Assembly: GCA_907165065.1 (NCBI GenBank)
Contig: OU015525.1
Coordinates: 31,004,037 to 31,068,036, forward strand
Source of the DNA: Caprimulgus europaeus
Lineage: Eukaryota; Chordata; Aves; Caprimulgiformes; Caprimulgidae
Direction of reading: 5' to 3'
Length of the DNA: 64,000 bases
Shown here: positions 63,801-64,000 of the stretch, piece by piece
Position numbering within the stretch: the stretch's first letter is position 1
Layout: the number at the start of each line of letters is the position of its first letter
The notes under the pieces: model-generated
The model's database searches: none
Told to the model about the DNA's origin: nothing
The model's input: the letters and a program-made list of their open reading frames with translations, nothing else
Program-made: the position numbers and the translations under genes

Positions 63801-64000
63801 AGCTCTCAGCTTACTGCCCCTTCTCCCATCTTCTCTCTGTTTTAAAAGCCTTTGCACCCTTCCACACCTGGCTGAACTAGAACTGCATGTTTGTACTCAG
63901 ATTATGCACAAGGGAACGGCACAAGGGCCCAAAGAGTTGCCAAGGACCACGCCAAGGCCAGGTTATTGCAGCTGAAGAAGCACAAAGGACCACAACCAGC
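60802..64000. other. Intergenic DNA to the end of the window
   Basis: The DNA becomes AT-rich again. An (ATT)n repeat lies at 61950-61967. The stretches at about 61950-62080 and 62415-62510 have the look of old interspersed repeats but cannot be assigned by eye. No coding exon is supported. Confidence 0.55.
61950..61967 (+). repeat. (ATT)n microsatellite
   Basis: Five to six ATT units, in an AT-rich context. Confidence 0.8.

Noticed and set aside
42797..64000. Expected neighbour ZBTB10 (BTB and zinc-finger exons on the minus strand)
   Set aside because: In mammals ZBTB10 lies convergent beyond ZNF704, but no BTB or C2H2 coding exon appears on either strand here; it probably lies past the window.

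Overview
The window is vertebrate nuclear DNA, almost certainly avian. It carries several copies of CR1, the dominant non-LTR retrotransposon of birds, and the 3' two-thirds of one multi-exon gene with GT-AG introns. There are no bacterial operons, CRISPR arrays, rRNA or tRNA genes that I can see.

Region 1 (1-25,891): the plus strand holds seven consecutive coding exons of a C2H2 zinc-finger/C-clamp transcription factor that I identify as ZNF704 (paralogues ZNF395 and SLC2A4RG). Exons lie at 3638-3741, 7851-8083, 11544-11644, 13700-13961, 18777-18881, 23956-24050 and 25780-25891. They splice in one open frame of 336 codons plus a stop; only the 5' end of the protein lies upstream of the window. 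The protein parts come in order: a conserved N-terminal Ser/Pro motif, a Ser/Pro-rich segment with an RKRK basic patch, one C2H2 finger, an acidic/Tyr stretch, Ser/Thr/Pro-rich linkers and a C-terminal C-clamp. Both DNA-binding modules are intact. The upstream intron contains two tandem minus-strand CR1 copies; later introns hold only degraded CR1 pieces, homopolymers and simple repeats.

Region 2 (25,892 to about 42,780): AT-rich and nearly repeat-free sequence after the stop codon. It probably represents a very long 3' UTR with several AATAAA signals; the best-formed distal poly(A) site is at 42,755. Two GC/CpG-rich patches (about 40,375-40,760 and 41,458-41,806) stand out inside it.

Region 3 (about 42,800-64,000): apparently intergenic. 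It contains microsatellites, a 3'-terminal CR1 fragment (50.3 kb), a CR1 fragment that unusually lacks its 3' end (56.4 kb), a near-perfect inverted repeat with an AATAAA in each arm on opposite strands (47,965-48,008), and a compact CpG-rich patch with promoter-like traits (about 60,549-60,801). No second protein-coding gene could be supported.

No clearly new biological system was found. The items most worth checking are the CpG-rich patches at 41.5 and 60.6 kb, the poly(A)-bearing inverted repeat at 48.0 kb, and the length of the ZNF704 3' UTR.
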